Assembly (NCBI RefSeq): GCF_019578655.1 | Contig: NC_063258.1 | Span: 31,748,802-31,812,801 of the forward strand | Direction: 5' to 3' | Length of the DNA: 64,000 bases | DNA from: Ricinus communis | Lineage: Eukaryota; Streptophyta; Magnoliopsida; Malpighiales; Euphorbiaceae | Part shown: positions 1 to 12,154 of the stretch, in pieces | Numbering within the stretch: the first letter of the stretch is position 1 | Layout: each line of letters begins with the position of its first letter | The notes under the pieces: model-generated | Seen by the model: only the letters and a program-made list of their open reading frames with translations | What the model was told of the DNA's origin: nothing | The model's database searches: none | Position numbers and translations under genes: made by a program

Positions 1-339
1 TGAAAATTTGGTGATAAATTTAGTTTCTTTATATACTCCATCGAATTCCTCAAAAAGATCTCCATTTTGCATGTCTTATTCTTCAGGGGAAAATAACCAG
101 AACTATGCATATTAGATGACAAGGCAGGTTACCCCCCTTCCATTTTTATACACATCAAACCACTGTACCCTGTCCACTCCACATAATTTATATTCTTTTT
201 CACTCCAAAAGGCATTCAGATGTTTAGTAAAGGCTATTTGCTTGCATTATGAAGAGTTGCTTGCCATGTCCAGTAACTTCATACTATCACATGATAAGAT
301 AAAGAAAAATTGCAAATACAAGTAGCAGTGAACTCACAC

Positions 340-3300
340 CTTCTTTTACTCTCGTGTTGGATTTACTTGACTTTTGCTCAACCTTTTCTGAAAGGGAAGT
401 TGTTGTCACCTTATCATCAAGGTCAGCTGCATTTTGTTGCATATCAATAGATCTAATGTCAGTATTCCCAGCAAGCACACTGCTTTTAGAAGTAGACTCC
501 AAGCAATCTGCAAAAGATTGTACTCTATGCATTAGTAATTATAGTTCAATATGTGTAATCCAGTAAACCATCCAAATAAGCACTATAACAGACTAGCATG
601 CTCAGACGAAAGAGGTGATGACATTGTTTGTGCCACTTAAGCAAGGGGGCTGGGATGGCTATCCAATTAAAGTCCTAATATTCAGCATTTAAGCATGAAG
701 CAAATCTTTTCAAGACAAATTTGTTCGCTTGCATTACATAAGCAACCATATCTGACACGCACACAACATATATGCTCACATAGAGGCATGCATGCATAGT
801 CTTGCCTGTGGTTAGGATCATCACTAAGAATAACAAGTTGATTATTGAAACACAGAGATTGGTTCACTAGTACAGCGAGTCTGCTATAGAATCAACACAA
901 CAAAATGCAAAGACTTGACAGTATAACAAAATTCTAGTCCTGCACTACTTTCAACCTGTGGTTTTCAAAGCAAAATTAAAGAGAGAATAATTATACCATG
1001 CACAACCAAGGTGTACATAGTGTCGGAAGAAAGTAGCCTCTAAATATGCTTGTTTTCATTATGCAACGCAGAATAAAGTCTGTCCACCAAGCAATATACT
1101 GAGACAGGCATACTGTTGAAGTGGTTTCTAAAAGTTTACAGACATGTTATAATTATTTACTTAGTACATGCATACAGCCACAACATCACAATCACAGAGA
1201 GATTAATACCAATTCTTTTGTGAAGAGCGAACACCTGTGGCCCTTCTTGCTTATCTTTCCCCCAACAGTTTTTCCCTCTAGCATACTGATTTGGGTGACT
1301 CATATTCTGCTGAACAGTTGCTTGATTAGGAACAGGGCCAGATTGAGCAACTGCAAAAAGTACAATAATCAACAATTTAGGAAATAAACTTAAAATTAAG
1401 AAAATTAGAAAGTGAATGGAATTGGTCCGCTTATTTTGTCTTATCCTAAAATCAATTATCTATTTGCGTCCTTAGTGGCTGGTACTTTTCATCTGTAAAT
1501 TTAAAGCAAATGTTTAAAGCTCTGTCTGCCATTGCTGTAGCACCCCCTTTTCAAATTCGATTATAAATCTTGTTCTAAGAAGTCGTTTTAGAGAAGAAGG
1601 CAGGCAAACTGCTTTTCCACCTCTTCTGGAGAAAGCATTATACTGATACTATTCCAAAAAGCAGGGGAAACCTGCTTTTTTGAGTAAACAAATAAAAATA
1701 AAAGCTTGTAAAAGCAGCTCAAACCACAATAACAGAACACATGATGGATGCATTTTTTTCCTATGTATAAACAGCAGGAAATTTTGCACACTCCTTGGTC
1801 TATGCCTATATGCTAAACAAAACAGAGGTTTGGTTCCTTCTCCTTCTTATGGACATCAACATACCATCCCTTGTCGTCCAGCGAAATAAAGGCCATTTTC
1901 TAGACTAACATCATATAAGGAAATTAAATGATACAATTGCTGCTGGACCATGACATTATCACGTGAAGTGGCAAAGAACATAAAGTTGAACTCAAACCTT
2001 CCATCAGTCTTTGTCCTTCTCCAATCCTTTCTTTGTGGAACTCTTTTCTCTCTCTATCATCAATATTATAATGTCCTTCGTGTATATCATGCAGCCTAAA
2101 TTGCATATCTGCAGCAGTATGCACAACGCTATTGGATGTAGACGCAAAGCAATCTGCAAATAATCACCCTTTATTCATGAGAAATTGAAAAGAAACAACA
2201 ATTTTCATCCACCACCTAAAGCCAACATAATATTATACACAAAGAGAGCCCATTATCTAGTCTTTGCCCACTTAAGTAGGGTCTTGGCACATGGTATTAA
2301 GGTATGTTTCTAAACTTCAACATGTTAGCATGTAACGACTTTCAATACTCCTAACATGTGCATTTCTTTTTTGACAGCCAAGTTTATCAACATAAAGATG
2401 AATTCGTCAAACTCAGCACACACATGAAGGGCAAGAGGGAGGTCTTGGGCCCTTCCCCTCCCCCCTTTTCTACTTCTTTTACAATTTGGTACATGCTTAG
2501 TCTTTAAAATTTCTTCATCAATAAATAAAGGAGGAGATTCTTGTTCTTTTTAAACAAAAGTTCTAAAAAATGGCTACAAATACCACCAAATAGATCCATT
2601 GCCTATTGCACCATATATGATTATTGTCAACGTGAATGTCCTTATCCACATTGATGTAATAGATTCCATAGTGACAAAACTTACTAGCTATAGCTATTTC
2701 ATCTACCACCTAGTCTTTGGGTGCAAATTATGAATTCGCATAGCACTAAACGCTATCTAGCAAATGGTGTTTCTAAATTAAAAAAAGCCTCAAAAGCACT
2801 AGGGAAAAGAATACAGAAATACAATTCTATGCGGCATCACTAAGAAGTTCAATCCCAGCATGTTACGTGCAATAAATCAAAATCATTAAAATACTAACCA
2901 GCATGCTGAGAAGAACAACGAAATGCTGCTCCAATTTGCAATTTCTCAAATTGAGGAGGACCACTATCAGCCTCCTGTGATAATCTTATTGATGAATGAA
3001 ATGAACTTAAATACTTTTGTTTCATTTGCCATTCTTCATAAAGTGACTGAACAGCACCTCCTATTAGCGTTATCACCTTAGGGTTCAAGCATATTATACC
3101 ATTCTGTATAGGAACTTTATTTTCAAGTCGGACCTGCCAAAGATGATGCAGTAATAAATAAGATGCAGAAAATAAAAAATACAATTTTTTCCACACAAAA
3201 AATTCCATTATTTTTAGACTTACAAGTTTGGGAGCTATATGCGCACTAGAATTTCAGGTAAAATATCAAGGTGTTGTTGAATAACTCAATCCAAAAGGCT

Positions 3301-4269
3301 TAAGCTTTTGGGTGAAATCTAAAAAATAGTTTTAATATCTCTAACACATTCAGGACATAATCTTCATTAATAAGACAGGTGAGCAGGCCAGAATTCAAGC
3401 TCTCGACCTTTTGGTCACAGAGGCGAACAACTCAACCCAAAAGTTTAAGTTGTTAGGTGAAAGCCACAAAATAGTCTAAATAATAGTTTTAGACAATAAG
3501 TGACATGTCAAAACATTTACCCTGAAAGTTTATTAAAAAAAAAAAAGAAGAAGAAGAAAATGCGATAAAAATGCAATTTCACTAGATGGCTACAATTTAT
3601 TCTCGAAGTATCTAGTTTTAATACACTAACACTACATTTAGACTTCAAAATAATAATAATATAATAATAATATCAATTAAACAAATTAACAAATTTGCAA
3701 TACTGTAAGTGGCAACATGATGAGACAAATAACAATACCTTAGTACCAGGTACAACATCATTGGGAATAGACGGTATATGAGAGTACTCGATCGCAGTTA
3801 TTTCATTATAACCGTCGGTTAACGTAAATCTCAACAGACGCCGGTTACTTGAATCTGAGAATCCATCAATGCTACTCACAGATATGTCTCGCACAGAAGA
3901 TATCTTTTTACATGAATCAAAATAAAATTTCAGTAATCAAACAGAGCCTTAAATAAGAGAAAATCGAAGAGAGAGAGAGAGAGAGATTCTGACCTGAAGG
4001 ACTTTAGGACCTTGAAGATGAGAGGTATTGTTGCGGAGAAGGTCTCGGTCGGGTAAGGATTTAGCTCCGAAGGATTTAAGGTCCAGGTTGAGAAGCTTCG
4101 ATTCAACGGAATTTGCAATTGACGTCGCGTCGTTAGTATCATCTGCTAATGCTGATTGAATTACAATTAAGGATTTTAGCTGGTTGCTACCGTCGTCGAA
4201 ACACCAGCCTCTGGTTCTTAGGGTTTGTATCACCACCTGTGCAACCTTTTCCGTGCCCTCTCCCTCCAT
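340..4269 (-). CDS. OB-fold (DUF1767/RMI1-N, TDRD3-like) protein, 5' part, continues off the left edge
   Basis: Six coding exons read right to left: 3994-4269, 3739-3903, 2899-3133, 1998-2153, 1210-1350 and 340-507. All have GT-AG borders and compatible phases, giving about 380 residues with no stop. The start is the ATG at 4267-4269, followed by MEGEGTEKVAQVV. Residues about 15-190 look like the N-terminal helical plus OB-fold region shared by RMI1 and TDRD3: the segments IEYSHIPSIPNDVVPGTK and NGIICLNPKVITLIGG are the typical landmarks. After that the protein is polar and low in complexity. By family knowledge such proteins act in nucleic-acid binding with topoisomerase III or RecQ helicase partners; the precise partner here is not known. 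Exons 4 and 6 begin with similar peptides (DCFASTS and DCLESTS), hinting at exon duplication. No Tudor or UBA domain is visible because the 3' exons lie outside the window. Confidence 0.85.
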
Positions 4270-4360
4270 TTTTCTGTGCTGCAGTAGCTACGCTATAATT
4301 CTACTTTTTTATTTTCTAGTTTGAATCCTCTGATAGGGAATTCCTTATATTTATTGGAAT

Positions 4361-4370
4361 CTGGGCCCAA
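4361..4370 (-). promoter_or_regulatory. Site II-type TGGGCC motif upstream of the OB-fold gene
   Basis: A palindromic TGGGCCCA core lies about 95 bases upstream of the minus-strand ATG. In plants such site II elements are TCP-factor targets common in promoters of housekeeping and growth-related genes. The position fits a core promoter. Function is inferred. Confidence 0.4.
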
Positions 4371-7300
4371 TATCTTGTAACGGTTTTCATTTGTTGATTC
4401 TGGGCTTTAAAACCCATTACGAGAAAGCGTCTTCCTTTTTTTTTTTTTTTTTTACTTTTCAGAAATATTCTAAAATCATAAAAGAAAAATCTATTGGTGT
4501 AAAAACATTTTCTAAATACTATATTTTAAATTTAAAAATATGGTTGGTTATTTTTCAGTCACTTTTTAGTTTTTTTCTAGTTGTAAAGAACCAAAACATA
4601 TTTTTGAAAAATATAATTAATATTTTAACACAATAAAAATAAAAAAATAACACTGTAATTTTAATAAAAAATAAAAAATATAAATCTTTTATTTATTTTT
4701 TTTCTAATCGAATACTTCATCATTCTTTATTATATTTATTTTAAAGCAATTGATTCAATATCATATGATAATGATATTATAGATATTATGAAGTATTATA
4801 TTTATTAAATTTAATTATAATTGTGAATAAAAGTTTTATTAATAGAATAATAAATTACATATTTTACTAATTACAAACGATATAAATACAATTCCTTAAA
4901 AATAATAATTTTATTTTTTGTTAAAGATAAAAAATTTATGACATTGTTGTCATATGACATCAAATAATTATATATATAGCACATAGCAATGTATCATAAG
5001 ATTTTAAAATTGAATATAACATGAGATTATAAAAATGAGTAACAAATGTTATTCATGTGGTTTTTTTACAGTAATGACTCATTTTTTACTTCATGCCCAC
5101 TTCAAAGAGACAAAGCATGTTTATGTGATGTATATGCCATTGAGAATGTATGGTCACTGTGGCCAGACTTGAGCTTAGAAATAGCCCATACAGATGTTCA
5201 TTTTAACAGGCTATATTTACCAAAACATTAGTCCAGCCATCCAACACTTAGTACAATGTGAATGTTTTTTAATGTGGCAGGAACAAGATGGATGTGCTTA
5301 AAAATTCTTAACTAGTGATCAGCAGTTTTCCCCGTCATTGACAGAAAGGTGCTGATCCACCAATTATAGTTGAAGTACTGTGAACCAATTAATGCTCAAC
5401 ATTGTAGTTGGACTTTTTCTGCATTTGAAGGTTTGAAGAGCTACTGCCATCTGCACCTCACAGAACAATTGCGCAAAAGAGGCGCCTTTCCTTTCCTATT
5501 TACAGATTAAGCAGAGAGATCTTGCACTAGACTTTTGAATAGCTTTTTCTAAAAGAAAGAGAATTGTTCTTTTTCATTTGAGCTCTGAGAACAATTTAAA
5601 AATATTGAACTTATATTTCTTAAATAAATTTATATTAAATTAATATTTTTATAAAATATAAATATTTCTGTTAACTTTCTAATTTCGTTTTACTTTTTCT
5701 TTATAAAATTCTTTTCTATTGAAATTTATTTTCATTTCATTTAAAATAAACTATATGATTATTATTTTACATATCAAACATATATATGCCTATTTACATT
5801 ATTTAATAAATTTTAATAAAACACAGTATACAAGGATAAAAGATTTTCTATTACTTAAATAAGTGTGTTCAAAACTTATTTCCCAAATTCCTCAAAAATT
5901 TTATCTTCTAAAAATGGGCTACAATAATCAAATTAGAAATATTAAACAGAACAATTCCATTTGTGAGGCCTATGGTTCCTTGTGATCATGCAGAGAGAGG
6001 AGCGGCAAGGATAACGAAGGACGTATTAATGATAAATATGTGAAAGTGATATATGGATACAATTGTCTGTTCAAAAATTTGCTCAGCACGTGGCCACCTA
6101 ATAGCTTAACATAAGAAAATCAAACGTTTGATGCTAATGCTAGTATTTTTAAATTATTACTCCCACCATTTTAAAAGAATATTCCAATTTTTGTGTGCAC
6201 GATATAAATTTTTTTATTAATATTATTAATATTTATCAATTTTGATAAAATATTTTTATCAAATTTTTATAAATATAAATTTAAAATATATAACATATAA
6301 TATAAAAATTAAGAATCTTTCTAATGTATTATAGATGTACCGTAATATTAAAAAATGACGTATGTACTTATAATTTATTAATTAATTTAATAGTTGAAAT
6401 AGGTATTTTTATGATAATTCAGTGTTGAGTGGACCACACAAAATACTTAAAAAATTTATCAATTTTAATATTTTTTTGAATTTCAAATATTTTATCAAAT
6501 TAAATTTGGTATATAAAAAAAAAAAAAAAAAAAAAGTAGGAAATGCAGAGAACTCGGACACACTAAAATTACCTGCAATCAATTGAATGTTGAGACAATG
6601 GTGGACATGGAAATAGATACAACAGGATTGTAAGGAGATTATTTTTTGAATACTCCATGGAAATTGGTTTTGCTAATAATTAACAAATACCCACTATTTG
6701 TATAACTTAGTACTGTATTTTAGAAAAGTATTGCCATTGCAAAACCAAAATTGATACTCAAATAAAAGACGAAAATGCAACAGCAGAGGATTGAAGGAGA
6801 GTCGAATGCAAGCAATAAATTCCAATATATTTAGTAAAGAAAACTTAAAAGAATGCTAATAGAAATTAATGATATTAATTGAAAAATCTATATAAAGCAA
6901 ATCTTTTTCTTTTGGAAGGGACAGAAATATCTTTTTTAGAATAGAGAAGGAAGGACAACTTTTTTAATTTTGTTGAAACTAGTTTCGCAAATTTCAGAGA
7001 ATGGGGCCTTGTTTGTAAATGAGGCAATAAATATTTGCAACCGCAAGGCCAACACGTCATCACCGAATCCACTCGTATCTTTCCTTTTTTTGATTGGCAT
7101 GAAATCTCTAGCGTAAACTATTGGTAGCTCATCTAGGCCACAATGGTTGACCGGAAACAGGCCAAGGAACACCACAAATTCAATTGTCCTCCGATGAAAC
7201 AAGAATGAAAGAAAGGGCTGTTTGAACTAAAATTTACATAAACAACTAAAGAGATGACCAATGTATCTCAATAGCGATATAATATAAATCTAATTCAAAA

Positions 7301-10300
7301 ATAAACTAAAATATCTCTTAATAAAATCTAAAATATTGAAAATAAACTGAGATTTGGCGAGAAAAATCATAAAATTTTCGGTTGAAATATTAGAGATTTT
7401 TTTCATTTTGTCAAATTAAATTGAATATTTATTTAGTTTGAGATATAACTATTGTGCCTCTATTTGAGCCAAATGGCAGCACTCTTATTATTTTGAGACG
7501 TCCGCTCATATATTTTTAATTTTTATAAAAATAATAATTTTTAATATTTTATTAATAAAAATCAATAAGTAAATGTAAAGAAAGTTGCTCATGAATTATC
7601 AATCGTATTGATGGAGTAGTAAATTATAATTCTGTAAGAAAAACAATGTCACTAAATGATATATTGACTTTATAGATATTTTTTGACTATAAAATTTATT
7701 ATTTTTTTATCACTTCCATAAGAGAAGAAAACTCAATAGTCTGATGATGAAAGATAAAAAAAAATTTAAAAATATTAATATTTATTTATTAAAATAATAA
7801 AAAAATTCTGCCGACTTAAGAGTAACGACTAAAAAATAAAATTTTGATAAAAAAAATAGAAAAAGAGGAGAGGTTACTTGGTTTTCTTTTTTTTCTTTTG
7901 TTGTTACGATAAATTTGAATGCTGATGATAAGGACAGAGGGGAATTTAAGAAAGTTTAGAGGGATTGTAGCCACCCTTAATTCTGCCATTGATTTTCCAG
8001 AACTTCACAAACCTTAGGAAGATAACACTGTTTCTAAAGAAACTAATTAGGTGCATGTCCATTAGTATATTAATTACTAGCATTTATATCGGATGACCTC
8101 CTATTCATTTATCGGTACAGTCTTTAGAAAGAAAATCCAAAATTATTATTTTAATGTAATATTTCATTATTAATAACAAAATAAATAGTAAGTTTTTTTT
8201 TTTAAATATTTTACTAGTACTTTATTGAAAATTAAGTGATATTTTCTAAATATTACAACCACCGTAAAATTATTTCCAAGTTTTTTTTCCATATTTAACC
8301 AAATCATTATTTGTGCAATCAATTCCATCGAGAATCATTACCACTGGGATCCAGTGTAGTAAATCAAGATCATGATTACGGTTAAATTGCTTATGACTGA
8401 CTGAATCACTAGTTAAACTAGTAAGATAAATTACTGATATCAATTTTTTATAATTAAAATTACTTTTTTGAACCAGTTCAGTTTAAATCCCAATTTAATT
8501 AGTGGATATTGAGCCAAACAATAAAAAAGAAGTCATTTAAAAGAAATTCCCTGAAAATATTTTACACTATATTACCATTCATTTTAAGAATTCTTGATAG
8601 ATTTTCTTTTTCTTTTTAATTACAAATTCTCCTTCTGTTTCCACTTATCATATAACCGATGTCATTATGCCGCCAAATCACCATATGCACACATAAATTT
8701 TTCTTCCTTTAGAAAGACGGACGGAAGTTACAACTAACCTACAAATGAATGCATTTATTGGGACAGGCGTCCCAGAACTGATAAATTCTCATAATTAAGG
8801 TCAACGATAAATGCATACTAGTTCATAAGAATAACAACGTGAATTATTATTTGGAATAAGTACCAATTTAATCCTTAATCTTGCCACTTGAGCTTGATTT
8901 AGCCCTTTTTTAACCTTTTAAGGCCAATTTAGTACACACTTGCCATTTTTGGTCCAAAATACTCCTATTCTTCACATTAGAGATTGTGAGATACATCGCA
9001 AACACAAAAAGGCACGGATTATATTAAAAAAAATCTACAAATTTAAAAAAGAACACTAATTAATTAAATAACTTTTTAATTTATTTAATATTATGTATTA
9101 AAAACCTAAAGCTATTCTTTTCATTTGCCTTTTTTTTTTTCCGTCTCCATACAGCCACCTTATCTACCATCTTTATTACCCGCCATTAACAACTCCGACG
9201 GCGACAATGGCTGCAATGGCAGTGAAATCACTAAGGAGTCTTTTCAAAATATTTATAGTTGATTATTTACAAAGACAGCCATTTACTTTGAATCATTTAT
9301 AAATAAAAGTAGCTTTCTTGTCTTGATGAATCAACGGACGTAAGTAATAATGGTGGTAAAATCTTCAAGGGGGAAATATATACACAAATTTATCTAGGTC
9401 TTAGCTGCTGTGGATTTTTTTTAAGAGATGCTCAAATTTAATTCGATTTAGGTATATAAACAACAATAATATAGTTAGAGTTTGTATTTTTGTGACTTGA
9501 TGTTGATCATCTTAGGCATCCTCTTCATAAGCAGATCTCTTTCTTTTAGTTCTTATTGATTTTATTTGGAATATTTAAAATTCTTTTTAGTGCTTGGACA
9601 GTCAAAATATTTTTGCAAAAATAATTTTTTTCTAATACATTTTCCCCTTTTTCTTTTTGTTATTTTTAAATTGCAAATCTTAATTGTGTACCATTTTTGT
9701 ATCTAAAGATTTCTTGGTGGTAAAGTGGTAAGTGCTGTATAATTAAAAATGAATTTTTTTATGGTCAGGTGGCAATGTTGTTGAATGGCGGTGATCTACC
9801 ATCGCAACTGAGTTTTGATAGTTTTTGAAAATAGAAATTTAATAGGAATCTAAACGCGCGGTGATTGGTTATAAATAGAAGTACGTGTAAATATTAAATT
9901 TTGAAGATGTAATATCTGAAACTAAACTTTCTTTTCTTTCTTTTTTTTCATTAAAATCACATTTGGAATAGATAGAATAAGAAGAAAAGAAAATTGTGAT
10001 AAAAAATATTTTAAATTTACATCATTTAGAAATAAAAATAATAGAAAAAAGAAAAATACAACTTACTTTTCTTTTTTCTATTCTAAAGATAAAATAAAAG
10101 AATCAAAATACCTATAGTTTTTTTCTTTGGTGGGTGTATAGCTAATGCTTAGTAATTTTGTATAATAATTGTTGGTAGGTGTAATCTCAGCCACTCATCT
10201 TATCTTTGTATTCATAGATATACTTAAATAAATTATTATTTCCCTAAGTTACTTTATTTCTATTATCTAGATTAACAAGAAAGTCATTTTGGTCAACTCA

Positions 10301-11690
10301 TTTAAAGCTAGATTTACAAAGTTAGTTTTTTTTTTTTTTAATTTTAAATTTTTAAAATAAGTTTATTTTTTCTCTAAAGATCTTAAATTCCACTTATATA
10401 GTTGCAGAAAAGAAAATATTTATCTATTTATTTATTTTACAACATATTATCATTTTCATAATTGATGTAATGAGGGATTACTTATCTTATTAAATAAAAT
10501 ATCATTTTTATAACCTTTTATGCTTTACTTTTCAAATAAGAAGAAATAATTTTTTTTTCTTTTTTTTTTAATTTAAATAATAAAAAAATAATTTTCTCTT
10601 TATTCTTTTTCCCTTCCTAAAGTACTTCCCAATCTTCGGGTAAAAACGCACACGAATAGACAATGTTAGGAAAGAAAGAACATAGCAAATTTTTACTCCT
10701 AATCCTCGACCCTTCTCTCACGCAAGCAAATTTCTTCTTGGTCAGTACTTTTTTCACCTGCCATTACTCAACTTGGTAATTTATATTAATTTCCCCAAAA
10801 GTAAATCAAAAAACACTTCCTTTTCCTGATTCTAGCAATTCTAAACTGAAGAAAGTTCTTTAATATTTAGGCGAAATCTTACATTGATACTTCATATTCT
10901 TTTTTTGATCAGTTATGCCTCTGTTTTCTTTGAAAGGCAACAACTGAGTCCTTCTCAAATACAATTATCTCTTATTATACAAAAAACTATTTTTGAAAAA
11001 CCAAAAAAATCATTCCACCTCTATATACCTAATAATTTTTCACTTTCTATTTATCATTTTCCGCAACTTATTAAGAATCCAAGAGCCAATAGTAATTTAG
11101 TTTATTGATGGCAATTAAAGAGAAAAAATATTGAATTGGATTTTGCTAAAATTAAGAACAAATATGTATGGCTTTAGAAAAATATATTTTACATCAAATG
11201 TATGAATAATTATATATTTAAATCTTATTAATGAAAAAGCATAAATGTAAAAAGTTTAAGAAAAGAAAAATAAACCAGAAGCTTTGAACTAAGATTTATA
11301 TTTGTGAAGGAAACTAACAACTAATTTAATAAAAAAAGAGAATTTTTAAGAAAATATTAATGATTTTGATATCATATTAAATTTTAAAAAAATTTGAAAT
11401 AGGAGATCGTACCATCACAACTTAATCAAAAAAGAAGTTTAAAGAAAATAAATTATTATTTGGTGAATAAATAAATATATTTATTAATAAAACGAAAGAG
11501 AAAAAAAGTAAGAAAACATGATATGCATTAGATATATAGCTATAATTTGAGAAAAGAAAAATGAGGTGCCAATATGGGATTTCGCCTAAATATTAAGGGC
11601 AAAACTAAACCTATCCTTTTAAATTCAATTCAAATGCACCACCAATTCAATTCGTCCTCTGTTCGTGACGAAAACCACCCTATCAGGAAC
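4371..11690. other. AT-rich intergenic region, no gene recognised
   Basis: This stretch of about 7.3 kb lies between two genes that start away from each other. It holds homopolymer runs (T run near 4437-4453, A run near 6513-6534) and long A/T tracts, but no reading frame with recognisable protein similarity. A less AT-rich block at about 5060-5520 stands out and may be a relic of a former gene or element. The phrase near 8850-8960, resembling the low-complexity text found in plant transposon ends, may be another relic. The short open frames here look like chance. Confidence 0.6.
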
Positions 11691-11693
11691 AAA

Positions 11694-11699
11694 CACGTG
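11694..11699. promoter_or_regulatory. G-box (CACGTG) upstream of ABCG32
   Basis: A perfect palindromic CACGTG lies about 455 bases upstream of the ABCG32 ATG. G-boxes bind bZIP and bHLH factors in plants. This is one six-base match, so the role is inferred only. Confidence 0.3.
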
Positions 11700-11850
11700 G
11701 AGGAAACTACAGAAGTCAGACTGATAAAGCGAGTGGCTAACAATTTCTTGCTTGCGCAAGTGTAGTTTGGGAGGAATACCCGCCAATTTTGTCATTCCCG
11801 CATCTATTAATGAGCCGTTCTCTGCACCACTTTAACGTACATAACAGAGT

Positions 11851-12018
11851 GCAGAGAGAGAGAGAGAGAGAGAGGATTGTAAAACAAACACCAAAGTGAA
11901 GAAAAAGGGAGAAGAACAAGCAAAAGAAGATGACACCATTAATGAGACCCCAACTACCATTTTAATGGACAGCAATCAGCTACTTCACATTTCACATTTT
12001 TACACACACACACACACG
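11851..12018. repeat. GA and CA microsatellites in the ABCG32 leader or proximal promoter
   Basis: A GA run of about 22 bases (11851-11873) and a CA run (about 12003-12017) sit 140-300 bases before the ABCG32 ATG. GA-rich tracts are common in plant 5' leaders and can be bound by GAGA-binding BPC proteins; that link is inference. Confidence 0.6.
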
Positions 12019-12154
12019 AGAAAAACATACTCGTCAAAATCCATACATTAAAATAATACTCTCCCTATCTATTTGTGTTGGTTGAGGCTTATCTCGCTCA
12101 CAAAATTATAGGGTTTGTTTTCTGTCAGATCTAACGACGCTAATAATATTCTAA

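Noticed and set aside
1..339. Further exons of the OB-fold gene at the left edge
   Set aside because: No exon with clear splice sites and matching frame could be supported. The donor at 338-339 shows the gene continues, but probably beyond the window.
6875..7202. Minus-strand frames of 65 and 88 codons
   Set aside because: No recognisable motif, no splice-compatible neighbours and no promoter signs. Chance is the simplest explanation.
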